Source: Desulfonema magnum (lineage in GTDB: Bacteria; Desulfobacterota; Desulfobacteria; Desulfobacterales; 4be13). Taken from it: 64,000 nt of DNA. Under the pieces are notes generated by a model. The model worked only from the letters and a program-made list of their open reading frames with translations, made no database searches and was not told the origin of the DNA. Position numbers and translations under genes: made by a program. This document shows, piece after piece, positions 35,808-43,644 of this stretch. Every line of letters begins with the position of its first letter. Within the stretch, counting starts at the first letter, position 1. Location of the stretch: positions 7,963,778 through 8,027,777 of the forward strand of contig NZ_CP061800.1 in the NCBI RefSeq assembly GCF_017377395.1, read 5' to 3'.

Positions 35808-35990
35808 ATGGTTACAGAGAATTTGTTGTCTGAATTATTTCGCAAAAGAATTGAAAAACTGGCAATTGAAAAGCATCTCACAGATGCTGAAAAGGAAAGA
35901 ATCATCAGAGTGTTCAAGGAAGCAATGACAAACCGCTTTATGGACGCGCATCAGATTTGTCAGCAGCTTGGCAGCGAGGATACTGTCTGA
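35808..35990 (+). CDS. small helical protein preceding Rad50-like ATPase
   Basis: A 60-aa charged, helical protein (LLSELFRKRIEKLAIEKHLT, EKERIIRVFKEAMTNRFMD). GAGGAA lies 8 nt before the ATG, and its stop codon ends 2 bp before the start of the ATPase gene, so the two are almost certainly translationally coupled. I do not recognise the family. By position it could be a subunit or regulator of the ATPase. Confidence 0.65.
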   Translation: MVTENLLSELFRKRIEKLAIEKHLTDAEKERIIRVFKEAMTNRFMDAHQICQQLGSEDTV

Positions 35991-35992
35991 AT

Positions 35993-37828
35993 ATGGAAAT
36001 TCAACAACTTAAGCTGAAAAATATCGGCTGTTTTACGGAACGGACCTTTGATTTCTCTGATCTGACCGTCATTTTCGGTGACAACCGAACCGGGAAATCC
36101 ACACTGGTCTATGCCCTGTTTTTTGCCCTCTTTGGCAAACATCTTCATACTGGCCTGAAACCAAAAGATTTGTGTCGAAAAGGCGAACCATTCGGCACCA
36201 CGGTCATGTATTTCAACAAGAATCATAATGAGGATTTCAAACTGCACCGATCAACAGCAGGCGTGCCAAAGCTTTACGGAAAATCAGAACCGGAGATCAT
36301 GTGGTCTCCTATTTTGTCGGATGATCCGGAAAATCTGAGTGCGGACAGTTCCATATCTCATCAGGTGGCTTCCCTGACTTCTTTTTTTCGTGAGAGCGAG
36401 CTGCTTTATTTTTTGCAGGACATGAAGCCGAAACATAACAAAACACTGCTGCAAAGCCTGATCAGAGATGATGATCTTCAGAGTGTTCGGTCAAAATTCA
36501 AAAAAGCGCTGAGACTGGCTAAAGAAACTAAAAAAACAGCCGCATACGCCGTCCCAAAGCAGGTTCCTGATCTGAAACAGATAAAAACCTTGAAACAAGA
36601 ACTGGCCGGAGTGGAAAAAAGACTCGGGGAAACTGAGGCTGAATATAAAAAACTCCTGAGAAACAAGGAAAAGGGGATAAACCCGGAAGTGTTCAGGCTG
36701 TTGCAGCAACAGTATGAGGAAAAAACAAAAGAACTTGACACAGCCATCAAATCAAAGGAACAAAATCCCCCGCTCGAAGAACTCATAAAAAAGAAGGCAG
36801 AGTTGGAAAAACAACTCTCTGAAAAAGCCTCTCTTGCCCAATGCAAAGACGATTTCTATCGCCATATTGTCGCGTATGAGCAAAATAAAAAAGACCTGCA
36901 ATTACGCATTGAACGGCTCATGGATATCAAAAAACGCTCAGAGTGCCCCACCTGTGAGCAGCCCATCACCATTGAACAGGTCTCGGACCTGATTTCAAAA
37001 TTGGAAAAAGAGTCTGTGGATGCGGACCAGAATCTGGGAAAAGTAAAGGAAAAATTTAAAAAAACCGAAGCCAGACTCAAAGAAATCCAACGGCTGGAAA
37101 AGGCGTTCGGGAAAATCAGCAGGCAGATTGAAGACATGCACCATCTGGATAAGAAAATCGGAAAGCTGAAAGATCAGCCTGCCAAGATAAAGGAAGAGCT
37201 GGGACAATATGAGCGCCTCGGCAATATGGGCGATGCCCAGGAACGCTATCGCCATGAGAAAAAACTGGAGGATGAACAAAAAAATTTGGAGAGACAAAAG
37301 GAAAGGGTCAGTCAAAACATCAGACAAAGTGAGGAGATGCTCAGACTGGCCGGGGAAAACAACAAAAACTTACAGATTGCCGCAAGAAATGTGCTGTTGT
37401 GCGATGTCGCAAAACAGGCCATTGAGGACGCGGCCGATGCCATGACCCGGGGGCTGCTTGACAAGGTGCGGACAGGTATCCGCACCTGGGGGGAAAATTT
37501 TACTTTTCTCAAACATTTTGATATTGACATGACTGGCGGGGAACTGCTTCCCATCATACAGGCCAGAGGGTATCAGTACAAACTGAACCAGATGAGCAAG
37601 AGCGAAAGGATTTTTCTCTATCTCATGCTCAAGCTGGCGCTCGGTGATGCCCTGGGGCATTTGGGCGCATTTGTCCTTGATGATCCCGCGGACGGTCTTG
37701 ACAAGAAAAGAAAAGAGACCCTGGCCTATCTGCTCCTTGAAGTCGCCAAAAAAAGACAGCTTATTGTTACCACGAATGATCCGGTGTTTGCGGAACAGTT
37801 TTCCCAATCTTTGGTTGTGAGGCTGTAG
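35993..37828 (+). CDS. Rad50/SMC-like ATPase with zinc-hook motif
   Basis: A 611-aa ATPase. Walker A is FGDNRTGKST (residues 28-37). Two long coiled-coil stretches (about 180-300 and 320-440) flank a zinc-hook-like CPTCEQPI (about 316-323). The C-terminal head contains MSKSERIFLYLMLKLALG (signature-like) and Walker B AFVLDDPADGLD, then IVTTNDPVFAEQF. It is shorter than SbcC or Rad50 (about 1000 aa), with shortened coils, like SMC-type subunits of phage-defence systems such as Lamassu. The ATG at 35993 follows the upstream small gene by 2 bp. A family B MITE is inserted 2 bp after the stop codon. The upstream NYN nuclease is a plausible effector partner. Confidence 0.85.
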   Translation: MEIQQLKLKNIGCFTERTFDFSDLTVIFGDNRTGKSTLVYALFFALFGKHLHTGLKPKDLCRKGEPFGTTVMYFNKNHNEDFKLHRSTAGVPKLYGKSEPEIMWSPILSDDPENLSADSSISHQVASLTSFFRESELLYFLQDMKPKHNKTLLQSLIRDDDLQSVRSKFKKALRLAKETKKTAAYAVPKQVPDLKQIKTLKQELAGVEKRLGETEAEYKKLLRNKEKGINPEVFRLLQQQYEEKTKELDTAIKSKEQNPPLEELIKKKAELEKQLSEKASLAQCKDDFYRHIVAYEQNKKDLQLRIERLMDIKKRSECPTCEQPITIEQVSDLISKLEKESVDADQNLGKVKEKFKKTEARLKEIQRLEKAFGKISRQIEDMHHLDKKIGKLKDQPAKIKEELGQYERLGNMGDAQERYRHEKKLEDEQKNLERQKERVSQNIRQSEEMLRLAGENNKNLQIAARNVLLCDVAKQAIEDAADAMTRGLLDKVRTGIRTWGENFTFLKHFDIDMTGGELLPIIQARGYQYKLNQMSKSERIFLYLMLKLALGDALGHLGAFVLDDPADGLDKKRKETLAYLLLEVAKKRQLIVTTNDPVFAEQFSQSLVVRL

Positions 37829-37830
37829 TA

Positions 37831-37973
37831 AGTACTCGATCAAAAGTTTTCTATACATTTTTTTTGTGAACTGCGGAGAAACCCGGCTTTTTCCGTCACG
37901 GGCGCCGGTTCATTCCGGGAAAAAAGCCGGGTTTCTTACCCGGGAAAATATTGAAAACTTATGGTCAGGTACT
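37831..37973. mobile_element. MITE family B (B2)
   Basis: A 143-bp element with ends AGTACTCGATCAAAAGTTTT and AAAACTTATGGTCAGGTACT, flanked by TA on each side (37829-37830, 37974-37975). The inner arms are GAAACCCGGCTTTTTCC and GGAAAAAAGCCGGGTTTC. It is inserted just after the Rad50-like gene stop. A TA duplication is the hallmark of IS630/Tc1-mariner-type transposition. Confidence 0.88.
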
Positions 37974-38033
37974 TAAAATATCTTTTCAGTCCGGAAAGGA
38001 GTAAAACATGCTGACAACAATCGGAATAAAGGG

Positions 38034-39170
38034 ATTCTGCGGGTGTTCGGGGAGTATAAAGATAAGCTTGACAAGCAGATTGACTATTACCTGGAGGCGC
38101 CTTCGCCGGTGGAATTGTATATGAAGGTGCTTGCCCGTCTGGAGGCGGATTACAACCGGGAGGAATGCCCGGATTTGGTGAGGGAGGCTTTCAGTTTGCT
38201 ATGGGCTGCCCGGCGGGGGCTGACTGAGAACGAACTGCTGGATCTGCTGGAGATTCCCCAGGTGATCTGGTCCCCGCTCTTTGTTGCCATCCAGGATGCA
38301 CAGGAGGCGTTGGTGAGCCGGAAGGGCGGGCTGCTGAACTTTTTCCATGATTATATGCGGCAGGCAGCGGAGCGGCGGTATCTGTCCGATCATGAGGTTA
38401 GGAAAGCAGCGCATTTGCGGCTGGCTGACTTTTTTGAGAAACAGGAGATAAACTCCCGAACAGCCGATGAACTGCCGTATCATCTGGAAAATGCTGATGC
38501 TTTTGAACGCTTGAAAGCCTGTATCAGCGGGATTCTGATGTTCAGGCAGTTTATGAGGGAGGGTAAGGAATACGAACTGTGGGGCTACTGGCTCAGGACA
38601 GGGATGGGGCATGAGATGGTTGCGGCGTATCAGGCGGCGTTGAATACTTATGAGAAAACCGAACCGGAAGTGGATAATTTGGCATCTGTTTTGAACTTAA
38701 TAGCTGCACTGTTCTGGAAAGCGGGCTTCTTTGATGCCGCCATACCTATGCTCCGCCAGGCATTGGAAATCAGTGAAAAAGTTCTCGGCGCAGACCATCC
38801 CTCCACGGCCACGTCTCTGAACAATCTGGGGACGATGCTTCAGGACAAAGGGGATTATGAGGGGGCGGAGCCGCTGTATCGCCGGGCTTTGGAAATCCGT
38901 GAAAAAGTTTTCGGTGCAGACCATCCCGAAACGGCCACGTCTCTGAACAATCTGGCTTTGCTGATGAAGGCCAAAGGGGATTATGAGGGGGCCGAGCCGC
39001 TGTTTCGCCGGGCTTTGGAAATCCGTGAAAAAGTTTTCGGTGCAGACCATCCCGAAACGGCCACGTCTCTGAACAATCTGGCTTTGCTGCTTCAGGCCAA
39101 AGGGGATTATGAGGGGGCCGAGCCGCTGTTTCGCCGGGCTTTGGAAATCCGTGAAAAAGTTTTCGGTGCA
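38034..39170 (+). pseudogene. NACHT-type TPR protein, 5' segment (N-terminus lost, IS-interrupted)
   Basis: Homologous sequence begins about LRVFGEYKDKLDKQIDYYLE, which in intact NPHP3-like STAND ATPases lies at the end of the NACHT module, so the DUF4062/NACHT part is missing. A good Shine-Dalgarno plus ATG at 38008 (GGAAAGGAG) is in another frame. A GTG at 38043 is the only in-frame start. Next comes the winged-helix-like region (LLWAARRGLTENELLDLLEI, LLNFFHDYMRQAAERRYL). Then come kinesin-light-chain-type TPRs (42-aa units, GADHPETATSLNNLA) up to FGA, where the IS enters. The other half resumes at 40585. A B2 MITE lies just upstream and may mark the deletion of the N-terminus. Confidence 0.8.
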
Positions 39171-40584
39171 TTCACTACCGTACACTTTTTATAATAATCT
39201 GATTTTATTTTATAAATTGTATGTGACACAGGTTCCGTTTATGATTGATGACTAGAGAGTCGGATTGAACATTTGAAAGGCAACCGGAACAGGTATGTCG
39301 TAATTTAAAAAATATTCCAACAGGCTCAGACCTAATTGAAAGAGACTCAGATCACATCGGTCGGCACGGTGAATAATTCTGTCCCAGCCCTGTTCCGTTG
39401 CCAGTGTTCCCAGGAACACAATCCAGATGTAGGCAAGACACGCTCCGATCATAAGGCGGCGCAACCGGTCAGGGTCGGAAATATGACTTTTATGAATATT
39501 AAACCCCCGGCTTTTCTGGTCGGAAAAAAATGTTTCGATACGAAACCGTTTGGAATAATATTGGCAGGCTTCCCAGGGCGATCTCATATTCGTAACCAGA
39601 TATATCGGTTCCTTATTTCCTTTCGCCCACCAGACGACAACCGTCACCGGTCCGTATTTTTTATTTGTGAACAAAACATTGCGTATGTACCGATAGCTGT
39701 CCGGAACCGTGAACACACCGAGAACATTAAGACGATGCTCCTCTCCGTCCCAAAAAATTTTGGTATTATATGCCGTTCGGCACACATACAGCCATCCCCG
39801 TTCGGCCAGATTTTTTTGCAAACCGACACCGTCGAACTCTCCGTCACCAAGAAAAATAACCTTCTGCGCGGATTCCGGTATCACGTTGGCAACCTCCCCG
39901 ACCAGTCCGACATGGCTTTCTTCCGGGAAATGACCTTTCTTACCTCTGACCACCGTGTAAGCAAGGGGCAGGGCACGTTTTTTATAAATCACACTGATCA
40001 TCAGGGTTACGCATCCCCGGCCGACCGTGCTTCCGTCCATTGCCAGCACAATTTCGGAAAGTCCCAGACTGATCAGCAGCGCCTGTGCGAACGGCAGAAA
40101 AAATGTTTCAGATTCAATGCTGTCATTGGAAATCCAACGTTTTATACGCTTTTCCACACTCGCCGGCGCGGCGTTCTCATCCGGAACTTTGCCTGCAATT
40201 TTCGGAAGCTGGCAGCTCCCGCTCCCCGTGATGCCGCTGATTATCGCGGCCAGCGTGTTCAGGCGCCGGGCCTCGTTTCCCTTCGGCTGTTTCGGATACA
40301 TATTGTCCAAAGCCTTTCTGATCTCACGATATCTGTTCACATTGTCGCTCATGACAGCCTCCCTGTTATCTGTTATTTTCTGAAAGCTGTCATACCATTA
40401 TTATATTTTTCTGTTAAGATTTTTTTGTGTCATAATCTCAGATGAGTAATATTTACTCAGAAAAAACAGCCGATGGTGAATCTTAAAAAAATTTAAAAAA
40501 CAAACAGTTATTTAAATTTCAAACCAACTATGGTCGTCTTTATATAATAATTAAAAATAGTTAAAAAAAGTGTACGGTAGTGAA
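39171..40584. mobile_element. IS4-family insertion sequence, 1414 bp, with 8-bp target duplication
   Basis: Terminal repeats TTCACTACCGTACACTTTTT (left) and its inverted copy ending GTGTACGGTAGTGAA (right). The octamer TCGGTGCA is present at 39163-39170 and again at 40585-40592, a perfect target duplication. Removing the element and one octamer restores an uninterrupted TPR frame (…EKVFGADHPETATSLNNLA…), so the insertion is recent and boundaries are certain to the base. It carries one leftward transposase. Confidence 0.97.
39252..40352 (-). CDS. IS4-family transposase
   Basis: A 366-aa DDE transposase. Asp in EIVLAMDGSTVGRG, Asp in KVIFLGDGEFDGVGL, and Glu in the YYSKRFRIETFFSDQKSRG block (Y-x2-R-x3-E) form the catalytic triad. 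GGGAGG lies 6 nt before the ATG. It occupies nearly the whole element and appears intact, so the IS may still be active. Confidence 0.95.
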   Translation of the reverse strand: MSDNVNRYREIRKALDNMYPKQPKGNEARRLNTLAAIISGITGSGSCQLPKIAGKVPDENAAPASVEKRIKRWISNDSIESETFFLPFAQALLISLGLSEIVLAMDGSTVGRGCVTLMISVIYKKRALPLAYTVVRGKKGHFPEESHVGLVGEVANVIPESAQKVIFLGDGEFDGVGLQKNLAERGWLYVCRTAYNTKIFWDGEEHRLNVLGVFTVPDSYRYIRNVLFTNKKYGPVTVVVWWAKGNKEPIYLVTNMRSPWEACQYYSKRFRIETFFSDQKSRGFNIHKSHISDPDRLRRLMIGACLAYIWIVFLGTLATEQGWDRIIHRADRCDLSLFQLGLSLLEYFLNYDIPVPVAFQMFNPTL

Positions 40585-42050
40585 TCGGTGCAGACCATCC
40601 CGAAACGGCCACGTCTCTGAACAATCTGGCTTTGCTGATGAAGGCCAAAGGGGATTATGAGGGGGCCGAGCCACTGTTTCGTCGGGCTTTGGAAATCCGT
40701 GAAAAAGTTCTCGGCGCAGACCATTCCGACACGGCCACGTCTCTGAACAATCTGGCGGGGCTGCTTCAGGACAAAGGGGATTATGAGGGGGCGGAGCCGC
40801 TGTTTCGCCGGGCATTGGAAATCCGTGAAAAAGTTCTCGGCGCAGACCATCCCTCCACGGCCACGTGTCTGAACAATCTGGCGGGGCTGCTTCAGGACAA
40901 AGGGGATTATGAGGGGGCCGAGCCGCTGTATCGCCGGGCATTGGAAATCAGTGAAAAAGTTTTCGGCGCAGACAATCCCTCCACTATGATATCTCTCGGT
41001 AATCTGGCAGGGCTGATGAAGAGCAAAGGGGATTATGACGGAGCCGAACTCCTGTATCTCCGGGCATTGGAAATCAGTGAAAAAGTTCTTGGCGCAGACC
41101 ATCCCTCCACGGCCACGTCTCTGAACAATCTGGCGGGGCTGCTTCAGGACAAAGGGAATTATGAGGGGGCGGAGCCGCTGTTTCGCCAAGCATTGGAAAT
41201 CCGTGAAAAAGTTCTCGGCGCAGACCATCCCGAAACGGCCACGTCTCTGAACGATCTGGCGGGGCTGCTAAGGAGCAAAGGGAATTATGACGGAGCCGAA
41301 CTCCTGTATCTCCGGGCATTGGAAATCAGTGAAAAGATTCTCGGCGCAGATCATCCCGACATGGCCACGTTTCTGAACAATCTGGCGGGGCTGCTTCAGG
41401 ACAAAGGGGATTATGAGGGGGCGGAGCCGCTGTATCGCCAAGCTCTGGAAATCCGTGAAAAAGTTCTCGGCGCAGACCATCCCGAAACGGCCACGTCTCT
41501 GAACAATCTGGCTTTGCTGCTTCATTACAAAGGGGATTATGAGGGGGCGGAGCCGCTGTTTCGCCAAGCTCTGGAAATCCGTGAAAAAATTCTCGGCGCA
41601 GACCATCCCTCCACGGCCGCGTTTCTGAACAATCTGGCGGGGCTGCTTCAGGACAAAGGGAATTATGAGGGGGCGGAGCCGCTGTTTCGCCAAGCTCTGG
41701 AAATCCGTGAAAAAGTTCTCGGCGCAGACCATCCCGACACGGCCATGTCTCTGAACAATCTGGCGGCGCTGCTTCAGGCCAAAGGGGATTATGACGGAGC
41801 CGAATTCATGTATCTCCGGGCATTGGAAATCAGTGAAAAGATTCTCGGTGCAGATCATCCTCACACGGCCACGTCTCTGAACAATCTGGCGGTGTTGTTT
41901 TATTATAAGGAAGATTACCATGCTGCTGTGCGTCTTTTTCAAAGCGCTTTGGGAATCCGTGAAAATTTGCTGGGAGCAGAACATCCGAATACAATCACAA
42001 CTCGTAACAATTTGGAGTTTCTGATGAAGAAGATGGAATCTGAAACATGA
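40585..42050 (+). pseudogene. NACHT-type TPR protein, 3' segment
   Basis: Continuation of the gene starting near 38034. Eleven to twelve further 42-aa TPR_12 units of the form AEPLFRRALEIREKVLGADHP-xTATSLNNLAxLLQDKGDYEG run to a degenerate last unit (LLGAEHPNTITTRNNLEFLM) and a proper stop. Counting both sides, about 15 GADHP-type units are present. The DNA repeats are 126 bp and highly similar, so the array is prone to unit gain and loss. An internal frame could be translated alone from about 40632, but no ribosome-binding site supports this. In intact homologues the TPRs sense a partner or ligand and NACHT oligomerises. Confidence 0.82.
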
Positions 42051-42384
42051 TTTTGGTGTGCATCTGCATGGGGTGTGCATCTATGTTTTGCATCTACATG
42101 GATTAGAGATAAGCAAGGATTAGGGGCCAGTCGGGGAAATCCTTGCTTATCGCTAATCCGTGTAGATGGGGCTGGCGGGAGTGGAGGCGGGGTCTGAACC
42201 GCAGAAAAAAAGAAGTACAAGGAAAGGAGATAAGAAAAGGAAAATCTCCTTTCCTTTCTTATCTCTTTTCCCTGTATTTTTTACGACCGTGTTCCCTCTC
42301 ATAATTAAAGGGAGTGCGGAAATGGAGCCGCTAGGCGGAATTTTCGCTTTTTCAGAAAAATAAGCATTTACACAGGAGAAGAAC
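42051..42384. other. intergenic region with two palindromes
   Basis: No gene. CATCTACATGGATTAGAGAT... (42091-42121) pairs with ...CTAATCCGTGTAGATG (42138-42168), an imperfect 31-bp stem following the TPR gene. GGAAAGGAGAT (42221) pairs with ATCTCCTTTCC (42244), a second hairpin. TGTGCATCT is repeated three times near 42055-42095. Both hairpins could act as terminators or be relics of small mobile elements. Confidence 0.55.
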
Positions 42385-42597
42385 ATGGATATAATTCAAA
42401 TCAAAAAAGACATCAGGGCATTGCCCCGGTCAGAAAAATTTCATCTCATCCAGTTTCTTGTGAGCGAACTGTCACGGGAAGAACAGGAGCTTTCTCACTA
42501 TTTCGAGGAAGGGAGCCAGCATGGCTTTTGGAGTCAGCATAATGCTTTTGAAGCTGCTCGGAAATTACAAACCCTTTTAGATGATAACAAGGTATAA
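42385..42597 (+). CDS. small protein paired with retropepsin-like gene
   Basis: A 70-aa protein (IQIKKDIRALPRSEKFHLIQ, LSREEQELSHYFEEGSQHGF, NAFEAARKLQTLL), with AGGAG 6 nt before the ATG. Proteins of this kind are common in cyanobacteria and other repeat-rich genomes next to aspartyl-protease-like genes. I recall the association but cannot verify it. The downstream gene originally began 3 bp after its stop. Role unknown; a substrate or antitoxin-like partner is possible. A truncated second copy of its start (AGGAGAAGAACATGGATATAATT, split here for length) lies at 43229. Confidence 0.7.
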   Translation: MDIIQIKKDIRALPRSEKFHLIQFLVSELSREEQELSHYFEEGSQHGFWSQHNAFEAARKLQTLLDDNKV

Positions 42598-42651
42598 GCT
42601 ATGAATCCGAGACAATTTTCTTATTCTCAATCACAGGCTTTTCCAGACTTA

Positions 42652-42797
42652 AGTACCTAACCATAAGTCTTCGATATTCGCACGGGAAAGAAACCCGGCT
42701 TTTTTCCCGGAATGAGCCGCCGCCCGTAAAGGAAAAAGCCGGGTTTCTCCGCCGTTCACAGAAAAAAATATGTATAAAAAACTTTTGATCAGGTACT
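42652..42797. mobile_element. MITE family B (B3) inserted in the retropepsin-like gene
   Basis: A 146-bp element with ends AGTACCTAACCATAAGTCTT and AAAACTTTTGATCAGGTACT, flanked by TA at 42650 and 42798. It interrupts the gene that starts at 42601. It adds a new in-frame ATG (42770, MYKKLLIRYL) at its right end, so the downstream domain could still be made if a ribosome-binding site exists. Confidence 0.9.
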
Positions 42798-43165
42798 TAC
42801 AAGGCGGACTCCCATTTTTACCTATCACCTTAACCCACACGACCCGTTCTGCAGAGGTTTCTGCATTGGTGGATTCCGGGAGTACCGTCAATGTGCTGCC
42901 TTATGGCATCGGAATTCAGTTGGGCCTGATTTGGGAAAACCAGAATTTTCCTATGCCTCACTTGGTCGGGATATTACAGGATACTCCGGCATTCGGGGTA
43001 TTGCTCACAGGAGAAATTGATCCGTTTGAGCCTGTTGCGCTTGCCTTTGCCTGGGTCAAAAGTAATAATGTTCCGGTTATTTTGGGACAAGTCAACTTTT
43101 TTTCAGAGTTTGACGTATATTTTTTCGGTTCCAGAAAAATATTTGATATTATGCCAAAACAATAG
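42770..43165 (+). CDS. retropepsin-like aspartyl protease, 5' end disrupted by MITE
   Basis: Current frame of 131 aa. The catalytic motif is VSALVDSGSTVNVLPYGIGI (Asp-Ser-Gly), followed by GVLLTGEIDPFEPVALAFAW and NNVPVILGQVNFFSEFDVYF, as in clan AA aspartic proteases, which act as dimers. The first dozen residues (MYKKLLIRYLQG) come from the MITE end. The original start is the ATG at 42601 (MNPRQFSYSQSQAFPDL), 3 bp after the small upstream gene. Joining 42601-42650 to 42800 restores one frame. There is no Shine-Dalgarno before 42770, so it may no longer be expressed. The domain itself is intact. Confidence 0.7.
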   Translation: MYKKLLIRYLQGGLPFLPITLTHTTRSAEVSALVDSGSTVNVLPYGIGIQLGLIWENQNFPMPHLVGILQDTPAFGVLLTGEIDPFEPVALAFAWVKSNNVPVILGQVNFFSEFDVYFFGSRKIFDIMPKQ

Positions 43166-43644
43166 TCAAACGATTTGAAATATTTTCCATCTGCTGATTA
43201 TGCCAAAACAATAGTCATCATTCATACAGGAGAAGAACATGGATATAATTTCTGATTATAACGGATTTTAGGGAGGTCTGTGCCGGGTTGGATATGACAG
43301 CGGATAGGAGGATGAAACGGATATTTTCGGCAGATGGGAAAAGCCCGGACCCGCTCCGGGAGGATTATAAAAACCGCTTAAATACCTGGGGGTTATCAAT
43401 CCGGGGCGGGCATTTCGGGAGTGCTTCTGTCTGCTGATCATCCGTTTCATTCTTTGCTGTCATATTCCCGAGCCTCAAATTTTATAAAAAATAATTGGAT
43501 TGAAACCTGATTGAAACAGGAGATGATTATGCCGGAAATATCACACAAACACAAATTGGCAGTCATGTAGGTTGGGTTTCGTTCCTCAACCCAACCTACG
43601 GCATCTTTTCAACATAGTGAATCTGGCATAAAACAGGAGAACCT
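43166..43644. other. gene-cassette debris with degenerate MITE family A copy
   Basis: Contains a second copy of the retropepsin gene's 3' end (ATTATGCCAAAACAATAG at about 43197, also at 43151). There is also a second copy of the upstream small gene's leader and first codons (to ATGGATATAATT, 43239-43250), cut by a family A element (43250 to about 43487, start TTCTGATTATAACGGATTTT, right end degenerate). At about 43527 lies ATGCCGGAAATATCACACAAA, the first codons of the small gene found whole at 46224, here ending after 13 codons. At 43568 is a palindrome GTAGGTTGGGTTTCGTTCC with its complement. No intact gene. Confidence 0.7.
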
